A stretch of DNA of 64,000 bases, taken from contig CANLLR010000012.1 in NCBI GenBank assembly GCA_947491985.1, positions 1-64,000 of the forward strand. The letters are read 5' to 3'. The position numbers and the translations under genes were made by a program. The notes below the pieces were generated by a model. The model did no database searches, was not told the DNA's origin, and was given only the letters and a program-made list of their open reading frames with translations. The DNA comes from Flavobacteriaceae bacterium (lineage in GTDB: Bacteria; Bacteroidota; Bacteroidia; Flavobacteriales; Flavobacteriaceae). Shown one piece after another: positions 43,762 to 52,662 of the stretch. How positions within the stretch are numbered: the stretch's first letter is position 1; each line of letters opens with the position of its first letter.

Positions 43762-43852
43762 AGCCCTGATGGCAGTGAAAATCCTTTTTAATTTTATACG
43801 TAGCTTGCGGAGTGTAAAATTAAAAAGATTGCAACGAACAGCAGGAAATAGC
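43762..43852 (+). repeat. Dispersed intergenic repeat, copy D
   Basis: Plus strand: AGCCCTGATGGCAGTGAAAA, a stem ATCCTTTTTAATTTTA / TAAAATTAAAAAGAT, then CAACGAACAGCAGGAAATAG. It is the cleanest copy of the family. It lies between carB and rpmH, both on the minus strand. Confidence 0.75.
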
Positions 43853-43883
43853 TTCTAAAACTTATCAATTTTTATAAACAGAT

Positions 43884-43918
43884 TAAAAAAAAGCCGCTAC
43901 TAATAAAAGTAACGGCTT
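43884..43918 (-). terminator. Terminator after rpmH
   Basis: AAGCCGTTACT / AGTAGCGGCTT on the minus strand with one G-U pair, a 9-nt loop and eight T. Confidence 0.8.
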
Positions 43919-43940
43919 GATATTGATTAGTTGCTAATCA

Positions 43941-44102
43941 TTATTTTTTGTGTCTTGGTTCGCAAGAAACTGTCAATTTATGTCTTCCTTTTGCTCTACG
44001 ACGCGCAAGGACTTTTCTTCCATTTGCAGAAGCCATTCTGTCCATAAATCCGTGTTTATTTCTTCTTTTTCTTTTCGATGGTTGAAATGTTCTTTTGCTC
44101 AT
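43941..44102 (-). CDS. rpmH: 50S ribosomal protein L34
   Basis: A 53-aa, very basic protein with the L34 hallmark start [19 protein letters not shown] and the [18 protein letters not shown] core. It starts at ATG 44102 and stops at 43941. A strong promoter lies 59-88 bp upstream. It belongs to the large subunit near the exit tunnel. The C-terminal extension ([13 protein letters not shown]) is a bit longer than in E. coli. Confidence 0.97.
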   Translation of the reverse strand: MSKRTFQPSKRKRRNKHGFMDRMASANGRKVLARRRAKGRHKLTVSCEPRHKK

Positions 44103-44160
44103 TGCTTTTTATCTTTAAAACGTATAATAATCTCTTTTGAGGTCTTTTTAAAACCGAGTG

Positions 44161-44190
44161 CAAATATACAATGATTTTTATTACTTGCAA
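44161..44190 (-). promoter_or_regulatory. Promoter of rpmH
   Basis: Minus strand TTG (44190-44188) and TATATTTG (44168-44161) with 19 nt between, a good match to the Bacteroidetes consensus. Confidence 0.7.
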
Positions 44191-44254
44191 GTAGTTTTTT
44201 AAAAATATTTTAAATTGGTTTTATTACCTTTGCAACCACAAATAAATACAAATT

Positions 44255-44770
44255 ATGTTTCACAGAAATATCAAACTAATTTTAGTTGCACTTATTTTGG
44301 CGACAGCGGTATGGCAATTTACCGAAAGCAATATTGGAAATGGGATTTTCCTTATAATTTTATCCTTGATTCCGTTGTTTTTATATTTTAAAAACGAATA
44401 CATTTTGATGGCTTTTTTAAAGTTACGAAAGCAAGACTTTGCTGGAGCGAAGAGTTGGTTGGACAGAATTAGCAATCCAGAAACGGCGTTGGTTCGCAAA
44501 CAACAAGGGTATTACAATTACTTGAATGGGATTATGATGTCGCAAACCAACTTGATTCAGGCAGAAAAATATTTCAAGAAAGCCATCGAATTGGGTTTGA
44601 GTATGGATATGGATTTGGCCGTTGCTAAACTGAACTTGGCTGGCGTTGCGATGTCGAGAAGACGTAAAATAGAAGCGACGAACTTGATTGCTGAAGTAAA
44701 AAAATTAGACAAACAAAATATGTTGGCAGATCAGGTGAAGATGATGAAGGAGCAGTTGAAGAAAATTTAG
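44255..44770 (+). CDS. Membrane-anchored TPR-like protein, 171 aa
   Basis: Two N-terminal hydrophobic segments (about 6-22 and 28-46) are followed by a soluble helical part with TPR-like spacing (AEKYFKKAIELGLSMDMDLA and LNLAGVAMSRRRKIEATNL). It is predicted to sit in the inner membrane with its repeats in the cytoplasm. No catalytic motif; a scaffold or assembly role is a guess. The rpmH promoter is divergent to it. Confidence 0.75.
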   Translation: MFHRNIKLILVALILATAVWQFTESNIGNGIFLIILSLIPLFLYFKNEYILMAFLKLRKQDFAGAKSWLDRISNPETALVRKQQGYYNYLNGIMMSQTNLIQAEKYFKKAIELGLSMDMDLAVAKLNLAGVAMSRRRKIEATNLIAEVKKLDKQNMLADQVKMMKEQLKKI

Positions 44771-44799
44771 TATTCACTTGGCAGTGTCCAGTTGATAGA

Positions 44800-44833
44800 A
44801 AAAAAGTCTTGATAAATTATCAAGACTTTTTTA
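44800..44833. terminator. Terminator after the TPR-like gene
   Basis: AAAAAGTCTTGATA / TATCAAGACTTTTT with a 3-nt loop and flanking A and T runs; also positioned behind the convergent transglycosylase gene. Confidence 0.85.
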
Positions 44834-44853
44834 TTTATGACGATTTGTACTGA

Positions 44854-44879
44854 TTACTGAGCACTGGTTACTGAGCACT
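44854..44879. repeat. Tandem 14-bp repeat unit (TTACTGAGCACT...)
   Basis: TTACTGAGCACT occurs at 44854-44865 and 44868-44879, with a weaker third unit before it. The second unit overlaps the stop codon of the transglycosylase gene. Confidence 0.55.
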
Positions 44880-45774
44880 AATAACCTGAGGTCGGAATCT
44901 CAATCACGTACTTCTTCTTAGTCGGATTGGTGAGTTTTTTATCGCGCATCCAAGGGTTGTGCAATTTTAATATTTTATAATTAATGCCTTGCGTTTTGGC
45001 AAAAATAGCCAAGTCGGAAATTGACGAATCGACTTCTATTTGCTTTGTAGGAAGTTTTTCGTATAAGTCAGTTGGGTTAATGTCGAATCCATATTTGGCT
45101 GGATTTTTCATAATTTCTTTCAAAGCTAATATTCTAAAAACATAGCGTGAGGTTTCATCGGTAAGCAATAAATCGTAATAGTCGTTAACTTTTTGCTCTT
45201 CAATTTTTTTGTTCACACCATTCATACCGCCATTATAAGAAGCCGCTGCGAGTGTCCATGTTCCGAATTTTGCTTTGGCAGCTAATAAATAAGTACAGGC
45301 TGCTTCGGTAGATTTTTCAAGATGGTAACGCTCATCAACCATATCATTGACTTCCATTCCTTTTTCTTTTGCGGTATCAGGCATGAATTGCCAAATACCT
45401 TTAGCTCCAGAAGACGAAACCGCAGAAGGAGCGAGTGCACTTTCGATTACAGCCAAATATTTAAAATCGTCGGGGACACCATATTTTGCTAAAATGGGTT
45501 CGATGATTGGAAACGCACGATTGGCTCTCTTGATAATTAATATGGTAGATGAATGCAAATTGGCGTTGACCAATAACTCACGATCAAAACGCTCTCTTAC
45601 ATCATAAATGTTTAAAGGGGCGCTTTCTCCTGCAAAATCCACCATTGGTGGAAAATACATGGTGGTGCCTTCGTGCAATTTTTCTTTTATTTCAGTATCG
45701 GAAACTGCATAAACCAATACGCTTGAAGCAATTAAGACTGCTGCTAAAATTCCGACAATTTTTATCTTTTTCAT
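44878..45774 (-). CDS. Lytic murein transglycosylase (MltD-like, SLT fold)
   Basis: A 298-aa exported protein with an N-terminal hydrophobic anchor or signal (about 3-24) and a catalytic SLT domain (about 85-220). The active glutamate lies in YLAVIESALAPSAVSSSGAK, followed by GIWQFMPDTAKEKGM and LAAASYNGGMNGVNK, the standard order of family 1 transglycosylases. The C-terminal 60 residues include a LysM-like, carbohydrate-binding segment (TQGINYKILKLHNPWMRD). It cleaves peptidoglycan between MurNAc and GlcNAc. I use the ATG at 45774. It lies behind the alpha/beta hydrolase gene on the same strand. Confidence 0.9.
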   Translation of the reverse strand: MKKIKIVGILAAVLIASSVLVYAVSDTEIKEKLHEGTTMYFPPMVDFAGESAPLNIYDVRERFDRELLVNANLHSSTILIIKRANRAFPIIEPILAKYGVPDDFKYLAVIESALAPSAVSSSGAKGIWQFMPDTAKEKGMEVNDMVDERYHLEKSTEAACTYLLAAKAKFGTWTLAAASYNGGMNGVNKKIEEQKVNDYYDLLLTDETSRYVFRILALKEIMKNPAKYGFDINPTDLYEKLPTKQIEVDSSISDLAIFAKTQGINYKILKLHNPWMRDKKLTNPTKKKYVIEIPTSGY

Positions 45775-45818
45775 AGTATCTTTATTAAAAAGCAAAATTA
45801 CAATATCCAAGCCAAAAA

Positions 45819-46484
45819 CTAGAGTTCTTCACCTAAAATTAACTTAGGTAAATTAGAATTGAACCAACGAAAACGGTTTAAAATCATCATATGTGTACCG
45901 CCTTTTATTGTAATACAGCCTTTTATGTTTTTAAACGGAAAAACCTCATCAGCATCGCCATGAATGTGAATAACGTTGGAATCAATTACTGCTCGTTCCC
46001 AACAAATCATTTGCTCAATGGCCCAATCCAAGTAGATTTTATTGCGCATGTGAAGGTATTTTTCATAGAGTTTAAAACGTTTTTTTAATCCGTCACCGAA
46101 CGCATATTTGACTAATTTTTCTACATCTTGTAACCAACCCGTTGGGATTAATTTGTAGGCTTTGGTTGTTTTGGCAATTTTCATTCGACGTGGCAATTCG
46201 GCAGTACATTTTACACTCGAAATAATAATCAATTTTCGCAACGTTAAAAAAGGTGCCATTTCTTGCACCAAAACGCCACCAAAAGAGACGCCTACTAAAA
46301 CAACATTTTTATATTTGATTTGTTCCGCCATTCGTTTGGCATACCCTGTTAAAGTTTCTTTTGATTTGGGTAACTCCCATTCGAGTAAAATGACTTCAAA
46401 AGTATCGACTGGCAAATCGATTCGTTCAAAAATGGTCGAGCTTGCAGCCATTCCGGGCATAAAGTACACAGGTATCTTACTCAT
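45819..46484 (-). CDS. Alpha/beta hydrolase
   Basis: A 221-aa alpha/beta-hydrolase-fold protein. The nucleophile elbow GVSFGG is at about residues 65-70, the acid probably in HGDADEVFPF, and the base in KGGTHMMI near the C-terminus. The N-terminus MPGMAASSTIFERI provides an oxyanion-hole-like GMAAS. No signal peptide, so cytoplasmic. Substrate unknown. It lies 44 bp before the transglycosylase gene on the same strand. Confidence 0.82.
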   Translation of the reverse strand: MSKIPVYFMPGMAASSTIFERIDLPVDTFEVILLEWELPKSKETLTGYAKRMAEQIKYKNVVLVGVSFGGVLVQEMAPFLTLRKLIIISSVKCTAELPRRMKIAKTTKAYKLIPTGWLQDVEKLVKYAFGDGLKKRFKLYEKYLHMRNKIYLDWAIEQMICWERAVIDSNVIHIHGDADEVFPFKNIKGCITIKGGTHMMILNRFRWFNSNLPKLILGEEL

Positions 46485-46562
46485 ATTTTAACGCAGTTAA
46501 CTAGCATAGCCGATTAATTATTCTTAAATTTGCCTAAATTAATTTATTTATTCGACTTGATT

Positions 46563-46874
46563 ATGAACACTGCGTTAATTATTGAAAAAATGGAAATTAA
46601 AGACAACACTTTCGCGCGACAATTTGAGACTTTGGTCGATGGAAAGTTGATTTCTGTAGAATATTCATTTCAAGAAAAGAAAATATTTTTAACGCGCATC
46701 AATGTTTTTGAAGGATTTACGGATGAAGAATTCATCAACGATTTGTTAAAAAACATCATGGAAATTGCTTACGAACGCAAACTTAAAGTCGTTCCTATTT
46801 TACCAAAAATTGCACTTTTCTTTAGAAAAAATACTATGTACAGGGATTTATTGCCTCCTGGAATTAAAATTTAA
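46563..46874 (+). CDS. YjdJ-like GNAT-family N-acetyltransferase, short
   Basis: A 103-aa protein of the short GNAT type (YjdJ-like): NTFARQFETLVDGK and AYERKLKVVPILPKIALFFR are the recognisable parts, with the second holding the segment that binds acetyl-CoA. The start at 46563 is my choice; a further internal ATG would shorten it. Substrate unknown. It is monocistronic. Confidence 0.72.
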   Translation: MNTALIIEKMEIKDNTFARQFETLVDGKLISVEYSFQEKKIFLTRINVFEGFTDEEFINDLLKNIMEIAYERKLKVVPILPKIALFFRKNTMYRDLLPPGIKI

Positions 46875-46952
46875 TATAATAGGTTTCATTTGCTTGTTAG
46901 GATTTAAAAGAATAGTTTTACGCTATAAAACATTCAATTCTAAAACAATAGC

Positions 46953-48161
46953 ATGAAAAAATTATTTTTACTTTTATTGGTTATTTTGAGTTGGAATTCG
47001 TTTTCACAATTGGGAGGACCACCGCCACCGCCTGCTTTAGTTCCAGTTGAAAGATTAGATCTTGATAATGATGGATATGTCACATTCAATATTAGCGAGT
47101 ACATTATTTCATTGAAATCCAATTATTTACAAATGGGAAATGATTTTTCTGGATATGATTTTCAGCTGCATGCACTACAGGCTAATTATACTTCTATTCC
47201 GATAACTACTGCAACTTATACCAATACAATAGCGAATTCCCAAATGTGTGATATAACTATAACCTATAACGGTAATGGTCCTCAACTTTTGGATCAAATC
47301 GTATTCTCAGCAAGTAATACTTCTCATATTCTTAGGACTATCAATTATTATGGAGACAATGATAATGATAGTGTAATAAACGGACTTGAAGACTTAAATG
47401 GCAATTTAAATCCAAGAGATGATAATTCAGACGGAGTTGGACATCCTAACTATTTGGACAACGACGACGACAACGACGGCATCCTCACCATCAACGAAGA
47501 TTACAACGGAAATGGTTCTGTACTCGATGATGACATGAACGGTAACGGCATTCCAGATTATTTAGACACCTTAGCCAGAGGCACTTTAACCGTAAATTTA
47601 AAATTATTTATTGAAGGGTATTATGTTGGTTTAGGGATGATGCGATCGGTACAATTTTATCAAGATGGGATTTCTTCGGTAACGGATGTTGAAAACATAA
47701 CCGTTGAATTACACAATGCAACCGCTCCTTTTGGATTCGTAACTTCCGCAACAGCCATGTTAAAAACCAATGGCACTGTAACTTGTTCTTTTCCTACAGT
47801 ATCTGTGGGTTCGTATTTTATAGTGGTAAAATCAGGTAATGGAATTCCGACTTGGAGCTTCAATCCGCAATCTCTTAGTACCACACCTTTGACATACGAT
47901 TTCAGCAATGCTGCCAATAAAGCCTTTGGAAACAATATGAAAAATTTGGGGAGTGGCGTTTTCGGATTGTATTCGGGCGATATCAATCAGGATGAATTTA
48001 TAGACGCTTCTGATTATTCACAATGGGAAACCGATTCCAATGCTTTTACTTTTGGCATTAAAGTTACCGATTGTAACGGAGATGGTATAGTTGATTCAGC
48101 TGATTATAGTGTATGGGAAGGCAATAACAACAATTTCATCACGGTCATTAAACCCGAATAA
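46953..48161 (+). CDS. Secreted protein with TSP3-like calcium loops and dockerin-like C-terminus
   Basis: A 402-aa secreted protein (signal peptide cleaved after NSFS). A proline-rich stretch (GGPPPPPALVP) precedes a beta domain; Asp/Asn-rich TSP3-like loops (about 135-205: DNDNDSVINGLEDLNGN and DDDNDGILTINED) come next. The C-terminus has two calcium loops of dockerin type (GDINQDEFIDASDYSQW and DCNGDGIVDSADYSVW). No T9SS tail is visible, so it may be periplasmic or exported otherwise. A dockerin without a cohesin nearby is unexplained. Confidence 0.8.
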   Translation: MKKLFLLLLVILSWNSFSQLGGPPPPPALVPVERLDLDNDGYVTFNISEYIISLKSNYLQMGNDFSGYDFQLHALQANYTSIPITTATYTNTIANSQMCDITITYNGNGPQLLDQIVFSASNTSHILRTINYYGDNDNDSVINGLEDLNGNLNPRDDNSDGVGHPNYLDNDDDNDGILTINEDYNGNGSVLDDDMNGNGIPDYLDTLARGTLTVNLKLFIEGYYVGLGMMRSVQFYQDGISSVTDVENITVELHNATAPFGFVTSATAMLKTNGTVTCSFPTVSVGSYFIVVKSGNGIPTWSFNPQSLSTTPLTYDFSNAANKAFGNNMKNLGSGVFGLYSGDINQDEFIDASDYSQWETDSNAFTFGIKVTDCNGDGIVDSADYSVWEGNNNNFITVIKPE

Positions 48162-48179
48162 TACAAATGTCACCCTTAA

Positions 48180-48521
48180 ATGACAAACGAAGAGTTAAAC
48201 TCCAATATCATTACCTTTTTTCAAGAAATCGAAAAATACTACGGTTGCAAAACCGAGATTACTGAAGGTTTGTATTCAAACGTAGAGAATTTGGATGCGA
48301 ATTTCACCACATGGAATTTATCTGAATTTGAACTTATCCGATCTGCATATCGCAAAAATGGCGGACGGTTTATGTTTGAAGGTACTACGATGTACTATGA
48401 AATTTCGGGTGAAAAACTCATCGACTTTAAACAACCTGGCAGAAACAAATTTGAATTTATTGAACAATACAACGAAACTGTTTTTCGAATTACTAAAATT
48501 CGATTTCACTATAAATACTAA
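48180..48521 (+). CDS. Hypothetical protein, 113 aa
   Basis: A small soluble protein with no signal peptide; aromatic- and charge-rich (YYGCKTEITEGLYSNVENLD, later MYYEISGEKLIDFKQPGRNK) with predicted mixed alpha/beta secondary structure. It begins 18 bp after the dockerin-like gene and may be read with it. I do not recognise a family. A short AT-rich repeat (ATTATGAATTA-like) lies just beyond its end. Confidence 0.65.
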   Translation: MTNEELNSNIITFFQEIEKYYGCKTEITEGLYSNVENLDANFTTWNLSEFELIRSAYRKNGGRFMFEGTTMYYEISGEKLIDFKQPGRNKFEFIEQYNETVFRITKIRFHYKY

Positions 48522-48547
48522 TTCAATTACAAATTATGAATTATGAA

Positions 48548-49888
48548 TTACGATAATTTATAATTCGAAATTTCACAAAACTCCATTCGCACTGCACCAT
48601 CTTCATCGATGTGCGTTAATTTTATTTCATGTAACGTATTCACCAATTCTGGATTCCATGGTGTTTTTACTTTGACGTAATTTTCGGTAAATCCGTGAAT
48701 GTATCCTTCTTTATTTTCACCTTCAAAAAGTACGGTTCTTTTGGATCCGATTTGACTTTCATAAAAAACTCTTCTTTTTTTAACTGATAAGCCACGTAGC
48801 ATCTTACTTCGTTTTGAACGTATATTCATAGGAATAATTCCTTCCATTTCTGTCGCTTCAGTATTGTCTCTTTCCGAATAGGTAAACACGTGCAAGTACG
48901 AAATATCCATATCATTCAAGAAATGATAGGTTTCCAAAAAGTGTGCATCGGTTTCACCCGGAAAACCAACTATAACATCTACTCCGATGCAAGCGTGTGG
49001 CATTAACTCACGGATTTTCGCAACGCGTTCGGCATACACTTCTCGTTGGTAACGACGTTTCATTTTACCCAAAATTTCATTGCTTCCCGATTGTAACGGA
49101 ATATGAAAATGAGGCACAAAAGTTCTACTCTGAGATACAAATTCGATGGTTTCATTCTTCAACAGATTCGGTTCGATAGAAGAAATCCGAAGACGTTCAA
49201 TTCCGTCTACTTCGTCCAATGCTTTTACCAAATCTAAAAAGGTATGCTCGTGCTTTTTATTTCCGAATTCGCCTTTACCATAATCGCCAATATTGACGCC
49301 CGTTAAAACGATTTCTTTTATGCCTTGTTGGGATATTTCGTAAGCGTTTTTAAGTACATTTTCTAACGCATCACTACGCGAAATTCCTCTTGCAAGTGGA
49401 ATGGTACAATACGTACATTTGTAATCGCAACCATCTTGTACTTTTAAGAAAGCACGCGTTCGATCACCAATGGAATAACTTCCGACATAAAAATCGGCTT
49501 CTTCAATTTCACACGAATGTACTTCTCCCCGATCATTTTTAGACAAATCGTTGATGTAGTCGGTAATTTTAAATTTTTCGGTAGCGCCCAAAACCAAATC
49601 GACACCATCTACTGACGCCAAATCTTCAGGCTTTAATTGAGCATAACAACCTACAGCTACAACAAATGCTTTGTCGTTGAGCTTCATGGCTTTTTTAACT
49701 ACTTGTTTGAATTGCTTGTCGGCGTTTTCGGTTACTGAACAGGTGTTGATGATATAAATATCGGCAACTTCTTCAAAATCGACTCGATCAAAACCTTCGT
49801 TCGTAAAATTTCTGGCTATGGTTGAAGTCTCTGAGAAATTGAGTTTACAACCAAGTGTATAAAAAGCAACTTTTTTTTTATTTATCAT
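48548..49888 (-). CDS. mtaB: tRNA N6-threonylcarbamoyladenosine methylthiotransferase MtaB
   Basis: A radical-SAM methylthiotransferase of 446 aa that converts t6A to ms2t6A at position 37 of tRNAs for ANN codons. The N-terminal MTTase domain holds the cluster cysteines C14, C50 and C81; the radical-SAM triad is C154-x3-C158-x2-C161 (GCDYKCTYC). A C-terminal TRAM domain follows (SQIGSKRTVLFEGENKEGYI). The start at 49888 agrees with the family; a further ATG upstream is not needed. The next gene upstream is separated by a terminator. Confidence 0.92.
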   Translation of the reverse strand: MINKKKVAFYTLGCKLNFSETSTIARNFTNEGFDRVDFEEVADIYIINTCSVTENADKQFKQVVKKAMKLNDKAFVVAVGCYAQLKPEDLASVDGVDLVLGATEKFKITDYINDLSKNDRGEVHSCEIEEADFYVGSYSIGDRTRAFLKVQDGCDYKCTYCTIPLARGISRSDALENVLKNAYEISQQGIKEIVLTGVNIGDYGKGEFGNKKHEHTFLDLVKALDEVDGIERLRISSIEPNLLKNETIEFVSQSRTFVPHFHIPLQSGSNEILGKMKRRYQREVYAERVAKIRELMPHACIGVDVIVGFPGETDAHFLETYHFLNDMDISYLHVFTYSERDNTEATEMEGIIPMNIRSKRSKMLRGLSVKKRRVFYESQIGSKRTVLFEGENKEGYIHGFTENYVKVKTPWNPELVNTLHEIKLTHIDEDGAVRMEFCEISNYKLS

Positions 49889-49916
49889 TTGTTCTTTTGA
49901 AGGCGTCAAAGATAAA

Positions 49917-49944
49917 AAAAAGAGCGTTTAAAAAAACGCTCTTT
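49917..49944 (-). terminator. Terminator after the T9SS protein
   Basis: AAAGAGCGTTT / AAACGCTCTTT with a 4-nt loop and a T run on the minus strand. Confidence 0.8.
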
Positions 49945-49966
49945 ATAATTATAAACAATATTAACT

Positions 49967-50827
49967 TTATTCTTTTATAAATTTTTGAGTAAGAATACCT
50001 TTATCAGAAACAATTTTAATAAAATAAATACCATCTTGAAAACCAGACACATCAATAGTTGACGCTGTTGATTCTAGTACTTTTTGACCTGTAATGGTTG
50101 TGATTTCAATATTTCTTAATTCTAATGAATTAGCAAGCTCAATATTCAAAATGTTGTTTGTTGGGTTTGGATAAACTTTAATATTATTTTCAAGTGAATT
50201 ATCCGTAATCGATAAATTTGGCGAACCTGTTACCGATAAAACTAAATGCATATTAGGAAAACCAATACCAGATAGAGCTGTTGGAGTCGCTATTCCACAA
50301 CCCGTAGCTGTAATATATGCTGGAGCCGTTTGTCCGTCTGCATTACTTGCTGGAAAAAATGTAGCAAGTGATCCTGTACCAGGCGCTGCTTGAGAATCTG
50401 GAATCCTTAAGGCTACGATTAATTGGCTACTTGTTACCAAAGCTGGTGAAGTTAATGTAATTTGTTTAATAGTTCCTACATCACCAGTAACTAGAGTATA
50501 GGATTGTATTCCTACTTGCGTTAAAGTCCCCCCTGGAAAAGCTGCACCGGTATGACTATAAATTATTAAGTCAATTACAAAAGGAATTGCACTTGCATTT
50601 GTAAAGCTCTCAACCCCAAAATCAACTCTTGTAACCGTAAATTGTGTATAGCCTAAAGTAGTTAAATTAAAGGCTCTAAAAAAAGTGTTCTGAGCAGGAA
50701 CTCCACCAGCATTGCAAGTTATACTACCAACACTAATATTTTCAGTTGTGGTTTGGGTTAGTGTTACTTGAGCAAAAGTAAGTGAACTAAAAAATATCGA
50801 TAAAATAAAATAGTATTTTTTTTTCAT
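49967..50827 (-). CDS. T9SS-exported surface protein with C-terminal sorting domain
   Basis: A 286-aa secreted protein: signal peptide to about LTFA, a beta-sandwich-like core (about 22-205) with no catalytic motif, and a C-terminal type A sorting domain (about 213-286: KVYPNPTNNILNIEL, then ITGQKVLESTA, ending QKFIKE). The domain directs export through the type IX system and cleavage or anchoring to the surface. Terminator downstream; the gene appears monocistronic. Ligand or substrate unknown. Confidence 0.86.
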   Translation of the reverse strand: MKKKYYFILSIFFSSLTFAQVTLTQTTTENISVGSITCNAGGVPAQNTFFRAFNLTTLGYTQFTVTRVDFGVESFTNASAIPFVIDLIIYSHTGAAFPGGTLTQVGIQSYTLVTGDVGTIKQITLTSPALVTSSQLIVALRIPDSQAAPGTGSLATFFPASNADGQTAPAYITATGCGIATPTALSGIGFPNMHLVLSVTGSPNLSITDNSLENNIKVYPNPTNNILNIELANSLELRNIEITTITGQKVLESTASTIDVSGFQDGIYFIKIVSDKGILTQKFIKE

Positions 50828-50875
50828 TTTTTATTAAATTAAATTAAGTGTAAACTTACAAAAAAAATGTTGCAA

Positions 50876-52051
50876 CTATTCTTTTCTATATTTTTTTGTC
50901 ACTTCAAAAACGTGCTCTAAAATTTTAGCATCTTGATCCGTAAAATCAACTTGTCTACGTGCCATAACAATTTTTGCCGTTTGAAAAGCTTTGGTAGTTA
51001 AATAAGTAGTAAATCCAGCTGCCCCACCCCAAGAAAAACTTGGCACAAAATTTCTAGGAAAACCAGAACCAAATATATTAGTAGAAACGCCTACAACAGT
51101 ACCTGTGTTGAACATCGTGTTGATCCCACATTTACTGTGATCGCCCATCATTAAACCACAGAATTGCAATCCGGTTTTGGTAAAACTTTCCGTTTCATAA
51201 CTCCACAGTCGCACTTCTTCATAGTTGTTTTTCAAATTCGAATTGTTGCTGTCAGCCCCAATATTACACCATTCTCCCAACACGGCATTCCCTAAAAATC
51301 CGTCGTGACCTTTATTAGAATACCCAAAAAGCACCGAATTATTTACTTCGCCACCAATAACAGAATGTGGTCCAACAGTCGTGGCGCCGTAGACCTTTGA
51401 AGCCAATTTCACGCGTCCAGATTCGCACAAAGCAAATGGACCACGAATCACAGAACCTTCCATGATTTCTGTGTTTTTACCGATATAAATGGGTCCGGTT
51501 GACGCGTTTAACGTGACAAATTCGAGCTTTGCTCCTTCTTCAATAAAAACATTCTCAGACGCAATAACATTAACACTTTTCGGAATAGGTTGCGAAGTTC
51601 GATCGTCAGTCAATAAATCAAAATCTTCTCGAATCGCCGCGTCGTTCTTAGCGAAAATATCCCATGTATTTTGAACTGTTAGACAGTCTTGATTGAAATC
51701 GATAATTTCATACGTATCAAAATCAACTTCATCTTGGGTATCGTTCGTATAAAAAGCTATCACTTCATCTCCTTTAAAAATGGCCTGATTTTTCTCGAGA
51801 TTTTTTACCATTTCGGATAAAACTTCGTTCGGTAAAAAAGAAGCATTGATCATTACATTGGCTTCCATTTCGACCATTGGAAATTTTTCTGACAGATACT
51901 CTTCTGTTAAAGTAGTGGTTGTCGAACCCAAATATTTTTCCCATTTTTCACGAATGGTTAAAATTCCGATGCGAATATCGGCCACCGGACGAGTGAAAGT
52001 AAAAGGTAACAACGCATTCCGGGCGGGTCCATCAAAAAGTATATAATTCAT
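50876..52051 (-). CDS. GlmU-like sugar nucleotidyltransferase with left-handed beta-helix
   Basis: A 391-aa protein of the alternative Bacteroidetes GlmU group. The N-terminal nucleotidyltransferase-like half starts NYILFDGPARNALLPFTFTR; the C-terminal half (about 175-350) is a hexapeptide repeat beta-helix (IYIGKNTEIMEGSVIRGPF, VYGATTVGPHSVIGG) like an acyltransferase. Such proteins are proposed to make UDP-GlcNAc for the cell wall and LPS. It lies between the T9SS protein gene and rpmE2 but seems to be transcribed independently. Confidence 0.85.
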   Translation of the reverse strand: MNYILFDGPARNALLPFTFTRPVADIRIGILTIREKWEKYLGSTTTTLTEEYLSEKFPMVEMEANVMINASFLPNEVLSEMVKNLEKNQAIFKGDEVIAFYTNDTQDEVDFDTYEIIDFNQDCLTVQNTWDIFAKNDAAIREDFDLLTDDRTSQPIPKSVNVIASENVFIEEGAKLEFVTLNASTGPIYIGKNTEIMEGSVIRGPFALCESGRVKLASKVYGATTVGPHSVIGGEVNNSVLFGYSNKGHDGFLGNAVLGEWCNIGADSNNSNLKNNYEEVRLWSYETESFTKTGLQFCGLMMGDHSKCGINTMFNTGTVVGVSTNIFGSGFPRNFVPSFSWGGAAGFTTYLTTKAFQTAKIVMARRQVDFTDQDAKILEHVFEVTKKYRKE

Positions 52052-52132
52052 TTTTTTATTTTTATACTGTTAGAGACAAGACAATACTATGTCTTTACTA
52101 TTAAAATTCAAAGTTACAAAAGTTTATTGCAT

Positions 52133-52162
52133 AAAAAAACCTTCCAAAATTGAAAGGTTTTA
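52133..52162 (-). terminator. Terminator after rpmE2
   Basis: AAAACCTT / AAGGTTTT on the minus strand, 13-nt loop and a run of seven T. Confidence 0.65.
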
Positions 52163-52185
52163 TATCATTCGAAACGCAGCATTTC

Positions 52186-52437
52186 TTATTTACCGTGTTT
52201 AGCGTATTTCGTTTTGAATTTATCGATACGTCCTGCTGTATCAATAAGTTTCGATTTACCTGTGTAAAATGGGTGCGATGTTCTAGAAATCTCCATTTTG
52301 AAAACTGGGTATTCAACACCTTCGTGAGTAATTGTTTCTTTGGTTTCTACTGTTGATTTAGTGATAAAAACATCTTCATTTGACATGTCTTTAAAAGCAA
52401 CTAATCTGTAATTTTCTGGGTGAATTCCTTGTTTCAT
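52186..52437 (-). CDS. rpmE2: 50S ribosomal protein L31 type B
   Basis: A ribosomal protein of 83 aa with the type B signature [19 protein letters not shown] and [20 protein letters not shown] followed by [14 protein letters not shown]. The zinc-binding cysteines of the type A form are missing, as expected for type B. A good promoter is located about 105 bp upstream and a terminator follows. Confidence 0.95.
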   Translation of the reverse strand: MKQGIHPENYRLVAFKDMSNEDVFITKSTVETKETITHEGVEYPVFKMEISRTSHPFYTGKSKLIDTAGRIDKFKTKYAKHGK

Positions 52438-52543
52438 TGTAAATCTTTTTATTTGTTATGAAGTAGTTTTGTTTTGAAGCTTTTGTACAAAAGGTATAAA
52501 CTGGCTACAACTTTTAGGTGAACTATTTTTAATTTAGCGTGTG

Positions 52544-52573
52544 CAAAAATACAACTATTTTTTAAAAATCAAA
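52544..52573 (-). promoter_or_regulatory. Promoter of rpmE2
   Basis: Minus strand TTTG (52573-52570) and TATTTTTG (52551-52544) with 18 nt between match the consensus. The 5' untranslated region would be about 100 nt, long enough for autoregulation. Confidence 0.6.
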
Positions 52574-52662
52574 CTAAAGAAGCACTTTTTTTATTTGTAG
52601 CGAATTTACTTAAGTAATAAGGGAATTACTATATTTGTAAATTAATTTTAATTTGAAAAATT

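Noticed and set aside
46940..47122. Frames opposite the dockerin-like gene
   Set aside because: Low-complexity shadow of the Gly/Pro-rich signal region; no independent support.
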